This document shows, in pieces, positions 49,180 through 60,430 of a DNA stretch of 64,000 nucleotides. The position numbers were made by a program, and so were the translations under genes. The stretch is taken from the NCBI GenBank assembly GCA_033239525.1, contig BSYO01000033.1, positions 11,213,501 through 11,277,500 on the forward strand, in the 5' to 3' direction. Numbering within the stretch: position 1 is the stretch's first letter; every line of letters starts with the position of its first letter. Source of the stretch: Nepenthes gracilis (Eukaryota > Streptophyta > Magnoliopsida > Caryophyllales > Nepenthaceae). The notes below the pieces were generated by a model. The model was given only the letters and a program-made list of their open reading frames with translations, did not search any database and was not told the DNA's origin.

Positions 49180-50340
49180 AAGCCCTAAGATTCTGAGATC
49201 GATGTGTGTACATGGTAATATGGAGCTAAAAGAAAAAATCTTGAAAGAAGCTCATCACTCTAGGTGTACCACTTACCCTGGGATCAATAAGATGTACTAA
49301 GACTTAAGAAAGATGCTTTGGTGGAGAAATATAAAGAGTGAGATCGTGACTTTTGTGGGAATATATCTCATATGCCAACAACTAAAAGTTGAGCGAAAGA
49401 TGCCATATGGCTTACTACACTCGCTATCAATTCCTAACTGAAAAGGGAAGAGATTACTATGGATTTTGTATCGAAATTGCGAAGGATCCCTAGAAATATG
49501 ATGCTATCTAGGTTATTATTGATCGATTGACCAAATTAGCTCATTTCTTGGTAACTTGAACAATATACAAACATCATATCAACGCTCATTTCTTGTATCT
49601 CGTTATTTGAAATTTTGAAAAAGTTTACATACCTCAAACAATGGAAAATCGAACGTGATTCAAATTTTAGAGGACATATTAAGGGCCACACAAACTTAGG
49701 TAGAATTCGCTTATAATAACAATTACCAGGCTAATATTAGAATGACACCGTTTGAAATTTTATATGAAAAAAAATGTCGATCCCCAATTTATTAGAAAGA
49801 ACCCGATAATAGATGACTTCTTGGCCCAGAAATTATCCGGGAGACATCTGACAAGATTAATATGATCCATAAAAAACTAAAAACATCTTAAAGTAGATAG
49901 AAGAGCTATGCGGATCGAAGAAAATCGGACTTGCACTTCGCAGTTGGTGATTACATCTTTCTAAAGGTATCACCATCAAGGGGGACGACTAGATTTGGGT
50001 TGAAAGGAAACCTAAAACTAAGATTTATTGGTGATTACATCTTGAAGAAGATCGGGGAAGTGGCTTACCGTTTGGCATTACCACCTAATCTATCAAAAGT
50101 TATCCTCGAAAATATATGTATTCATTGCCTATGAACTATTGACAATTCAAGACCTATCGTATGTTGAAGAGCCGGTGCATATTTTAGATCGAAAAAACCC
50201 AGTGCTTTGAACAAAGACTATTCCCCTAGCCAAGGTCTTGTGGCGTAATCACTCACAAGAAAGATGCTATCTGGGAATGGGAAGACGAGATCCGCGATAG
50301 ATTTCCCAATCTATTTCCCTAGGATATGTGATTTTTTAAA
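49180..50340 (+). pseudogene. Gypsy element 3 integrase
   Basis: The zinc-binding start HHSRCTTYPGINKMY (near 49250), [10 protein letters not shown] (near 49700) and [12 protein letters not shown] (near 49745) are standard gypsy integrase words. The C-terminal part GDYIFLKVSP (49940) through RLALPP (50070-50090) is open for 67 codons. It is followed by a decayed ILDRK / VLWRNHS tail. No separate chromodomain is recognisable. Confidence 0.85.
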
Positions 50341-53159
50341 ATTTTGATGACGAAATTTTTTAAAGATGTGGAATTATAAAAATTGAATTTCATAAATACA
50401 CTTATTGTAATATTTATGTCATGAGTTCGAAAATTTAAGAGATATCATGATAGTATAGAATTTAATCAATAAACACAATTTTATAATCGATTTGGTTTCG
50501 ATTGATCAAATTGGTAACACGGTCGACACGAGAGCAATCCGAGAGCTGCCATATCATTCAATTAGTAGTATAATAAAATTAGTAACTAAAGTATATAAGC
50601 ATGAAATGTCCCGATTACAAATTAGAAGAACTGACACGCTTAGAAAAATTTAGAAAGGAAAGAAATAGAGAACCAACAAAACACTTAACTAAAATTTGCC
50701 ACCATAATTAATTTACACTTAGATAAAATTAGAAAAATAAAAATCAGAAATTAGGCAAGGAAGAATATGACACACTTGGGCACAAAATTTAACACTTGTT
50801 AAAATTTTAAACTTAGAAAATTAAGAGAGAAGAAAGAAGAAGGAAGAAGACAAAGGGGGCACAGCACCTTTGTAACCAAATTTCCTAATTTTTATTAACT
50901 AAGTAAACCAACTAATTAAAGTATGAAACTTGGTATAAAAAGAGGAGGGACACACGGCATAATAAGGAAGTATACATGTATAAAAATTAGTACCAATTAA
51001 ATAAGAGAAAATGACAAATTAATTTAGGGATGACTCACCATATTTAGTAAGGGTATAAATAAGAGAAAGGAAAAGAAAACCAGAAGAAAAATAGAAGAGA
51101 AACTAAAGAAAACAAGGAGGAAAAAAGAGAACCAAGAGAAGTAAGATTAGTTAAGGGAATTGAGAGTTTAGATTTGAATTTTCATTAAATTAAGCAAGAA
51201 CACTACTATCTTATTCTCTTGTTGATAATTTCTTCCTATCATTTTCAACTATTATCGGTCTAATACTTCAAATTTTAGTGGCATCTTTGTTAGATTAAAA
51301 AAATTAGAATCATGCATTCGACTGTATGATGTTGGAACCATCGATATTTGATTTATAGTAAAGATCGATTCATCCTAAAAATAATAGATATTTAAGATAT
51401 TGGTTAAATAATCATATTTTTATATAAAAAATTAACTAAGAAATCAGAATGTTTGATTGAAATAAAGTTGATTTGAAAGAAATAAGGTGGAAATAGGCCA
51501 AAATATTAATGCGAAAACTTAGTAAATATCATTATATTAACAATTTAAGCTCCATAAAAATTAATTATGAAATTTTAATGAACGGACAATATGTCATAAA
51601 ATTGGTTCCGAAATTTCTTTTAAAAACCTAATCGGTGTAGCAAAGAAAAGGAATATAGTCTCATACTCAAAAGTATTTTCTAAATATAAGTATAACTTTG
51701 AATTGGGTAAGTATAAAATTAAAAAAATTTATATAAATCGGTCCAAAATAATGTGATAATTCTGAGAATACAAGTGAAATAAATTTATATGGTGAATTAA
51801 ATCAAAATCGCTCAAATACAATTTGATACCTGGTAAAATATATCAAAATTGAAAATATTGCTAAATTTGGATGAATCAAAAATCAAAATTGAACCAGTCA
51901 TATATGGCATGTTAAGGTAGTAAACCGATTAAATATAAAGTGAACAAAACAACTATTATGTAAATCGGCCGTTAAAAGTGGAAACCAAACTAATTTTATA
52001 GATACCGCCCAAAGTCAAAATATTTTTAATAAGTGAAATGGGTTATATTGCTTCAAAATGATGAACCGCCATATTAAAATATAAATAATGGCTAATTTGT
52101 TCACATGATAAAATCGACTCAAAATAATACAAAAGGGATATGGTTTTTATAAACAAATCCAAAGCTTCAAATTCGAGTTGGGAAAATCAAAATGTGACTA
52201 AAAAGGTCAAATAACTAAAGTATTTAAGAGGAAAAGAGTACACATATTAAATCAAATGTTACAAAATAATTTATCGATCTCAAGTGAAAATTTATATGAC
52301 ACCAATTTTATGATATGTAGTAATATGATTTTATTATGTATATTATGATAAATTTAAACATGAATGGAAGCTATAATGATATTATAAAAATTTACCTATT
52401 TTTTGGAAATAAAAAAATTATGAAATATAAGCAAACCAAAATAAAACCTCTAATAAGAAATTTTAAGAAACAAATCAAAAACAAAGTGATTTATTTTATT
52501 ATACATGTTTAGTGAAACCACCAAATGTAAGTAAAACTAACTAAAAATAAAAATAGACTAAGAATATTAAATAAGGATATTTACCTCAACAACTATGTAC
52601 CGCCCATCTCTGAATGTTGAATAGAAACTTATGAACTTAAATTGTGTGAAAGTATATACGATCCTTTTTTCCATTGATTACTTCATTGGTTAGTTAGGTA
52701 TACTAGCCTGGTTTCTCAAGTTATAAAAATAATAAATATGTTGGCAAGTAAAGAGAAACATGTATAAGAAAAAAAAGTCAAATGTATAATAAAAATATTC
52801 TAAAAATATATATGTATTTTTTTATGCATTATGATTCTGATTCCTCTCTCTGATATAATTTCAAATAAAGTATGCATGCTCTTAATTATTATGCGTTTTG
52901 CTAAGTACTTGCCCTCCAAATGATACGCAAGAGTTTATGCCTGATGAGTAGGAATAGAGAATTAGATAATTGTGATATTATATTTAGAAATAATGTATTA
53001 AGGTTTGTTTAATTAGTAATGTATTAAGTTGTAATTTTGTAATATATTATGAAATATTAAAACTTTTGCAATTATCTATGATTATCTTATATACTTCTGT
53101 AATATTTGTATGAGATGTATTTGAGATTTTAGTGGCATCTAATATTATCTTAGTAAACT

Positions 53160-53759
53160 AGAATATTTAAGAGGATAATGGACCAGAAGCTGAATAATAT
53201 GTCACCTAAAAATTTATCCAGCAAATGTGAAAATTTATATGACCTTAATTTTATGATATGTATTAATATGAATTTATTGTGTATATGTATGATAAGTTTA
53301 TATATGAATGGAAACTAATATGATATTACGAAAATAAGTATTTTCTCAGAGATAAAAAAAATTATAAAGAAGAAGCAAGAATAAAGGCTTCTACTAAGAA
53401 ATTTTGACAAAGAAATCGAAACAAAGATTTATTTTAGTGGGTAGTATTCCGTGATATACTTTAGAATATTATGAAAAAAATTGAGAACTGCCTTTTATCG
53501 TGGAAAAATAGGACGGCTGTTAAGTCCTGTCCACCGGGATACAATAGGTATGTACCGCCAACCCTCTGGGTGTTGAATAGAAACTTATGATCTTAGATTG
53601 TGTGAAAGTATATATGATCCTTTTTTTTTGATTGATTACTCAATTAGTTAGTTAGGTATACTAGCCTGGTTTCTCAAGTTATGAAAATAGTAAATATGTT
53701 GGCAAGTAAAAAGAAACATGTATATAAAAAAAAAAGTCAAATGTATAATGAAAATATTC

Positions 53760-53805
<46 letters not shown>

Positions 53806-54270
53806 ATGCATTACGACTCCGATTCCTCTCTATGATATAATTTCAAATAAAGTATGCATGCCCTTAATTATTATGTATTTTGCTAAGTACTTGCCCTCCA
53901 AATGATACGCAAGAGTTTATACCTGATGAGTAAGAAAGAGAATTGGATAATTGTTATATTGTATTTAGAAATAATGTATTAAGTTTTGTTTAAGTAGTAA
54001 TGTATTAAGTTGTAATTTTGTAATATATTATGAAATATTAAAACTTTCGTAATTATCTATGATTATCTTATATGCTTTTGTAATATTTGTATGAGATGTA
54101 TTTGAGATTTTAATAGTATCTTTCTGATCAAAACCCAAGAGCATACTCGACTGTATAATGCTGGCACCATCGATAATGTGGTAATAGTAAAGATCATGTG
54201 AAAGTGAGAGAATTTATCACATATTAATATGAACATATTAATATAAAAAATTAACTAAGAAATAAGAATG
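53160..54270 (+). repeat. Second copy of the LTR 3' end
   Basis: After the first LTR end near 53150 the sequence jumps back to ttagtaaactagaatattta, the equivalent of about 44810, and runs through the LTR end again. Both copies share ataatttcaaataaagta and gtattaagttgtaattttgt blocks. Confidence 0.75.
53763..53802. repeat. TA microsatellite
   Basis: About 20 consecutive TA units inside the duplicated LTR end. The corresponding place near 45422 has only atatatatg. Confidence 0.95.
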
Positions 54271-55044
54271 TGGGATGGGACAACTAATTTGAAAGAAATA
54301 AGTAAACAAAAATATAATCGAAAACTTAGTAAATATCATTATATTAACAATCAAAAGCCTCCAAATCCAAGTTGAGGGATGTCAAGCATATATAAAACAC
54401 ATAAAATCGCAATCTAAATGCCCGTCAACAAAAGTTTGAATATAATATCATATTTAAAAGTATATTCTAATCATAAATATAATCTAAACGAAGCATAATC
54501 CAAATGAAAATCACAAGTTTCAATTGTATGAAACCAATCGAATCTCAACTTTGGACAAAGCTTTCGGAGCTCAATTAAAATCTCAAATACAATTTGATAC
54601 AGGTAAAATATATCAAAATAAAAAATATACTCAAATTGGAGAATCAAAGATCGAAAGATTGACTTTAAGGAAGGGTTACTCATACTCCTAGTAATTTTAG
54701 ACCATATTACTACTATTTCAATTCGCAGGTAAGGTCGTCTACATACTTTTTCCTATAAACAGGGGCAAAGCTGCTGTCTTTTTTCATTTATAAAATCGGT
54801 GTACTCCTCAAATTTGTTTAAATATATTAAAATATTTAAATATATTAATTTTGTTCAATTTCTTACGATAGTTCTCATAAAAATACAAATTAGAGAGGGT
54901 TTCTATATAACAAATCCAAAGTTTCCATTCGAGAAGGTCAAACACAAAGCTTGTCACTCGAAAAAGGTCAAATATAAAGTTTTTCACATTGAAAAAAGTA
55001 CATATATTGAATCAATGCACAAAATAGAGTTCATCTGAAGTACA
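54271..55044. other. AT-rich flank, no gene
   Basis: No coding feature seen. Part of this sequence (54300-55040) is mirrored, interleaved with LTR sequence, at 51420-52590. Confidence 0.5.
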
Positions 55045-55557
55045 TGCATGGATACCACATATAAGGCCTATATGTAAGTTTTTGTGACTGTTTTTTGTAA
55101 ATATACTTATATATAAATATAATATTTTAAATCATTTACCCATTTTCTACAAAATAAATAAAATTATCAAATATAACCAAAACCAAAATAAAACCTCTAA
55201 TTTTCAGTAAATTCATATGCATGCACAAGTAGACAAAGTAAGGGTAAGTAAAAATATCATACATGTTTACTAAAACTATCAAATGTAAGTAAAACTAACC
55301 AAAAATAAAAATAGACTAAGAATATTAAATAAGGCTGTTTACCTCAATATTTAATCTTATAGATCTGACAAAAGGATACTTTAAAATATATCTTTCTTTC
55401 TTCCTTTCTCTTCCTTCTCTTCTCTTCTCTTTTTTTTTTTTCATTTTTCTTCTTCCAGTGTAAAATGACCGAAAATAGTACGTGCCATCTTTATATAGTA
55501 AAATTGGTGAACGACTATCGCTTAGGCACGTGTCATGTGCCATGTCTAACCCCAACA
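55045..55557 (-). mobile_element. Candidate solo LTR (513 bp)
   Basis: On the minus strand it begins TGTTGGGGTTAGACATGGC and ends ATGCA. It is flanked by a 5-bp direct repeat GTACA (55040-55044 and 55558-55562). A TATA box, ctatataaag, lies near 55489 in the minus sense, followed by a GA-rich leader. The match to LTR structure is good. The family is unknown, and the left end was chosen because of the repeat. Confidence 0.45.
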
Positions 55558-55562
55558 GTACA

Positions 55563-57050
55563 TATTATTAATATCATTAATAATAAGATATTATTATTAA
55601 TATCTTATAATAATGTTATAAAAAAATTATGTAATATTAATGCTTATTTAGTCTTATAAATACACAAAGTTTCATGTCCTTGCTAGCATTTAATATTGTA
55701 ATTAATTCTTTATCTCAGTAGCCGGTAAAGTTAAAAATGTAATATTATCATACGTAATATTTAAAATATTAACTAATAACAAAGAATATTATATATTTTA
55801 AAATCATATTTATTTTTATATAAAGGATATATAATACATTCTCATGTAAAGTTCATATAATGAATTTTATACTGATACAGCCCATCCTTATTTGTTTAGT
55901 CCTTTTTGCGAAATTGTTCTCATTCATATTTTATATTACCGACCACGACACCAAAATTAAAACCTAATGGCCTATTGAGGTTTTAAACTGCCGAACAATT
56001 AAACCTTATGAACTTTTGAGTAACGTGCCAATCGACTTTCATTGATTGAATATTTGGAAAATGTATAAGCCGGACCAGCAAAAACATGGCAAGGACATTA
56101 GTGTTATAAATAAATCATATGAAATAGATATACACTTACTCGAAACAATTACCCTTCTCAAGATTATAGAATTAACCATTTTCGTTGCTCAATACCTACT
56201 TAGGAGGGTAATTTTAAATTCGCTTCTTATTAATTCTATATTTCTTGTAATGATATTTTCGTAAATCAAAATGCCAAGTACATGATCTCTATATCAATTT
56301 ATTTAAACTGCTATATTCATATAATTTTTATTTAGCAATATTTATTTTTTTCTTTTACGTGTTAAGGAGAAGAACGTATCAACAACGTGACATTTGAACT
56401 AATAATTTTTCTTAGGACAATGCATTATTGAATTTATTGACTCTCTATATCAATTTAATTTTGATATGATAATCCATTTTCTTCTAGTTCTCTACATTAA
56501 CTAGGTAATATTGTTTAATGATAAAATTTATGTCCATGATAAATTGTGTATTTTCTCATAACCTATCACAAGAATGGTGATAGATCAACCTTCACAGGTT
56601 TAGGATTGCCCTCTCTCTTCTTTTTTATTCAAAACAATGAGTTTTTTTTATGCATTAGTTAAACCGTTAAGGGACACAATATATAAAAGTTGTTAAATTG
56701 CAAACTTATTTCAACTAAAATATTTCTTTTGTATCAGGCTCTTCTTGTTTTGGTTAATTTAAATGATCAACCATTACTTGAATTTATACTTATTGTTCAT
56801 TGAAGTTACAAATACCGATCGCCTTGAGTTAGATTTTACAAAGATAATATATAAGGTTGATTCTTTTTATTTATCAAAAATTATACCCTAAGATAATCAC
56901 CAAAAACAAAAAGATAACAATAATCAAATTTCATTCAATAAGGGGAAGACTTTGTGGTGGTTTTTTGGGGGAGAGGACAAAACAAGATCTATCTCTATAT
57001 TCAATGTCATGTGATTAGAAAAGAAATAAGTGGTTACGTAATAAACTATG
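55563..57050. other. AT-rich intergenic DNA
   Basis: No gene, RNA or recognisable mobile element seen. Confidence 0.5.
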
Positions 57051-57059
57051 AAGTATAGA

Positions 57060-57340
57060 CACTCTCTCAGATTTAAAGTGTTGGTAACTGATATGTGTCA
57101 AACACTGATACGATTCAGACACATTGAGATACATGTTGGATAGCTCCAATGCATGTTGATTTATTTATTTTTTATTTCAAAACGTTTTGGATATGCTCTA
57201 AATACGTTTTGATATGTTTTGGATACGTTCTAAATACGTTTCGATACTTTTTGGTCATGTTCCAAATATATCCTGATACGTTTAAATTCGCTTTGGACAT
57301 GTTCGATATGTTATGAACACGTTTCAAAAGCATGCCACCT
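57060..57340. repeat. Degenerate short tandem-like repeat (TACGTTTtGAtA words)
   Basis: The word ttttggatacgtt and close variants (cgttttgatatg, cgtttcgatac, cctgatacgttt) recur about every 20-25 bp for 200 bp. They are followed by a leader-like purine-rich stretch. This may be the inner part of an unrecognised DNA transposon. Confidence 0.5.
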
Positions 57341-57570
57341 TGCATAGAGAATAGGAGAGAGAAAGTATTGGAGAGAGGAAAATAAATTTGAATGAAAGTT
57401 GTAATTTAGGGTTTTTGTCTTCTATGGAGAGAGCGGACGACGGTCAAAGATGATTTAAGAGTTTTGATTGTGTGAAAGAGGAGACAAGTCTCAACCATCC
57501 ATTTTGTTTAAAACAGACAATTAAGATCCACAATTTCATTTTTTGTTTCAAACATTAATAAGAGAAAACC

Positions 57571-57747
57571 AGGGCACTTTGCAACCTTTACAACGCCAAA
57601 CGGCAATCATTGGATTTAATCCAACGATTGCTCATATTATTTTATTAAAAAGTTATTTTGTTAAAAAAAGATGGCATCCAACGACTATATTTGGCGCCAT
57701 ACACGTTATGGCGCTAGATGCATTGTATGGATGATGGAAATGCCCCC
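57571..57747. mobile_element. Candidate MITE
   Basis: The left end agggcactttgcaacc and the reverse complement of the right end, gggggcatttccatca, form imperfect inverted repeats. The interior has ggatttaatccaacga and ccaacgactat, resembling the words near the MITE at 24189-24434. No target duplication was confirmed. Confidence 0.4.
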
Positions 57748-58555
57748 GTGATAGAGATTTAAAAATATTATCATATTTAATAATATTATATTATCACTCT
57801 TACAATATCATTTATTAGTAGCATTATACGTTATTATCATTTTTTATTATCATATTAATTATTATTTATCATTATTATTAGTTAATATTGTTTTATAATA
57901 ATTATTTATTATTATTATTAATTTTATAACCATATATAAAATTACATTAAATTGATAATTAAATAATTTTAAATTTTTTTAAAAATAAATTATTTTTAAT
58001 TATAATTTAATTTATCTATCACTTAAATTAATTATAATTTAATTATATTTTTAAAAAATTAAAAAAAATTGGCTAAAAATTTAAAATAATTTAATTAAAT
58101 TAATAATTATAATTTAAAAAATTTAATTATAATTCAAAAAAACAGTATTCATCAATCAAAAAATTTATAAACCATAATTTTAATTTTTATATTTTTAACA
58201 TTATTGGCATCCGTACTTCATAGCTAATAAACTCTAAGACCTATTCAATTAGAAAACTACTCAAACCTTGTACGATGACATACGAAGCAAAATAACAATA
58301 TGAGAACATCTTCAATCTTAAATAACTCCACAAAATCTCCTAAAACGTTTGTTTCCCAATTTATTTATCAATATCTACATCAATAAGAAGAGCTGATATT
58401 TGAATCATTTTGACAGCAATACACAATCCTGTTCACTGTTGCTGCTTTTGCATGAAAACAATGGCTTACTGATCTAAAAACGAAGAAAGAATCCTGAAAA
58501 TCTGTTGAAATATCTAATAAACATTGTGGTTTCCGCAGACAAGAAAGTCAGATTT
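57748..58555. other. AT-rich intergenic DNA
   Basis: Very AT-rich with ATT- and TTA-type low complexity to about 58200. No gene seen. Confidence 0.5.
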
Positions 58556-58559
58556 TCAT

Positions 58560-59260
58560 AGTTATGTTTTCTTGTTTTGCGTCCATTAATGCTTTCTTGA
58601 CCTCGAACCCGTTACCGGAGCAGGTGGCCATGAAGCAAAGCTCCCAAGCAGGCTTTTCGGGTGCAGCTCAGGGGCAATATGCACCTGCCATTGCCAGAGG
58701 CGCATTCCGGCCAGGGCTGATGAGCATGGCGACTCAGCTGCTGCCTCTCAGAGGCGATCTCGACGTGCCACTTGATGATTAAGAGACGACGGGACTGTTG
58801 GGGTTCGACACGTGCCACTTGATGATTAAGAGACGATGGGACTACTGGGGTTTGACACCTGGAACCACCCGGTCCGATAGTAGTGAAAAACTCGAACCCC
58901 CCGTCATCGTCAGGCACCATTTAGTAAGAATAAGGAATAAAGGAGATGCACAATATTTTTACGTAAAAATTTCTTCTCAATTAAGAAAAAAAGTCACGGA
59001 ACATATAGTTCACCAACAGATTCCACTATGTGAAATGGTTACACAAATTCAGGGAAAGAATATCTACAATACATCCGAGAACGACTAAAAAAAATCTCTC
59101 CAGAGTAAATAAGAAAACTCTCATTCTTCTCACTCTCTGTTTTTCTCTCTTCTTCCTGTCACTGATGGTACTCTCTGTTCAAGTATTTTATAAGTATTGG
59201 TAAAACGGCAACTTCCGTTGATTGCCTAATGTTCTTCAGACTTCCTCTCCATCAAATGAA
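58560..59260. other. GC-richer patch with a 47-bp tandem duplication
   Basis: Composition changes sharply at about 58600. Two 47-bp units, each beginning cgtgccacttgatgattaag, lie at 58764-58810 and 58811-58857 with four differences. Further on, attttt acgtaaaaatttctt and a cacgga word (58957-59000) resemble the U5/leader part of many plant copia LTRs. A plus-strand frame of 72 codons at 58564-58782 has no recognised domain, so I do not call a gene. Confidence 0.4.
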
Positions 59261-59359
59261 CTCTATTATTTGTTCTCTGAAAATCATCTGATGATAAATC
59301 AATTTATTGGGTTATCCATAAGGGAGTGACCAAACCTAATAGAGACCAGGGTAGGGGAG

Positions 59360-59554
59360 CTAGCCGGGCTGGCGGATGGAGTGCTGAACTGAGCAGGAAG
59401 AGGGCACTTGATGAAGCTTTTGGCAGCAACCTTTGGATCTGAATGTTAAGAACACTGCCGTTGCGTCGTCGGCCGTTGGATCATCCGAGTGAAAAATACA
59501 ACGCATATATTTTTGATTGTTGAGTGTGTTCAGTTCTTCCTCTTTTATAGGCAC
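59360..59554 (-). other. Short open frame with an upstream TATA-like box, function unknown
   Basis: The minus strand has cctataaaagagg (about 59547-59559). An ATG about 40 bases further on (near 59505) opens a frame of about 48 codons ending at 59360. The product is unlike anything I recognise and has no signal peptide or membrane segment. The TATA box alone could equally belong to an LTR. Confidence 0.15.
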
Positions 59555-59559
59555 ACATA

Positions 59560-59972
59560 ATGCTTATCTTCTGAAAAGACGGAGGTATTTATTTTTTTTA
59601 GTTTTAATTGTTTATATTTCAATTAATTTTTTTTAATTTTAATTGTTTATTTTTAAATTGATGATTATAATTTAACATTTTTAAAATAATTAATTTAATT
59701 AATTTTAAAATAACTAAAAAATTAATTAAATTATATTCATTCATTAAAAATATACTGTCAAAATATGAAGAATAACCCTTTCTATCTATACGAGAGATAA
59801 AGTTCCTCCGAATCCACCTACCACATGCACAACGAATGCAGGGGCACCACAGAGCGAGCGGACAATATATTGTCTCCTAAAACTATTAAAAGAAAATATA
59901 GAACCTTTTATTATTTAATATAAAATATTCAAAAATATTCAAAAAATACAAAAATATATAAATAACAATAAC

Positions 59973-60021
<49 letters not shown>

Positions 60022-60430
60022 TTGTAAATTACATTACCATCACCAGACATTTAACTTGATGGCTAGATATCATGGCATAGCAGCCTCTATCATTCTCTTT
60101 TTTACCGTTGAATGTTTATATACCCCACGGTTGGGTTTAAGATATTAAAAAGATTTATAGTATAAAAATATATTATAATTATTTTTAAATGTTAAAATAT
60201 CAAAATATCCTTACTACAATAAAATAAAATAAAATAAATATTTATAAATTTTTAATCTTTTTTTATAAAGATTAAAATTCTTGTCTGAAGATATCCCACA
60301 GAGTAAAACAATTAAATTATAGCATTTTATCTTTAAATTGATATTTTGGAGACAGAACATATAATCACCAGTATTTTATTTAGCAGATGCATTATTTATG
60401 CAATATGGAAATGAATTACACGCATCAGGT
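59560..60430. other. AT-rich DNA with a palindromic AAT/ATT microsatellite
   Basis: Bases about 59961-60023 are an AAT run meeting an ATT run head to head, a perfect-looking hairpin-forming repeat. No gene seen. Confidence 0.6.

Larger units (their letters stand above)
50368..54270 (+). mobile_element. Gypsy element 3, 3' LTR, enlarged and rearranged
   Basis: Bases 50368-51290 match the first part of the 5' LTR well. Bases 51290-52600 are a patchwork. Bases 52600-53150 match the LTR end. From 53160 to 54270 the last 1.1 kb of the LTR is present again. The total is about 3.9 kb against 3.1 kb for the 5' LTR. Confidence 0.65.

Noticed and set aside
58564..58782. 72-codon plus-strand frame in the GC-rich island
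   Set aside because: No recognisable domain or promoter. The frame ends in the 47-bp duplication, so it is more likely composition-driven or a fragment.
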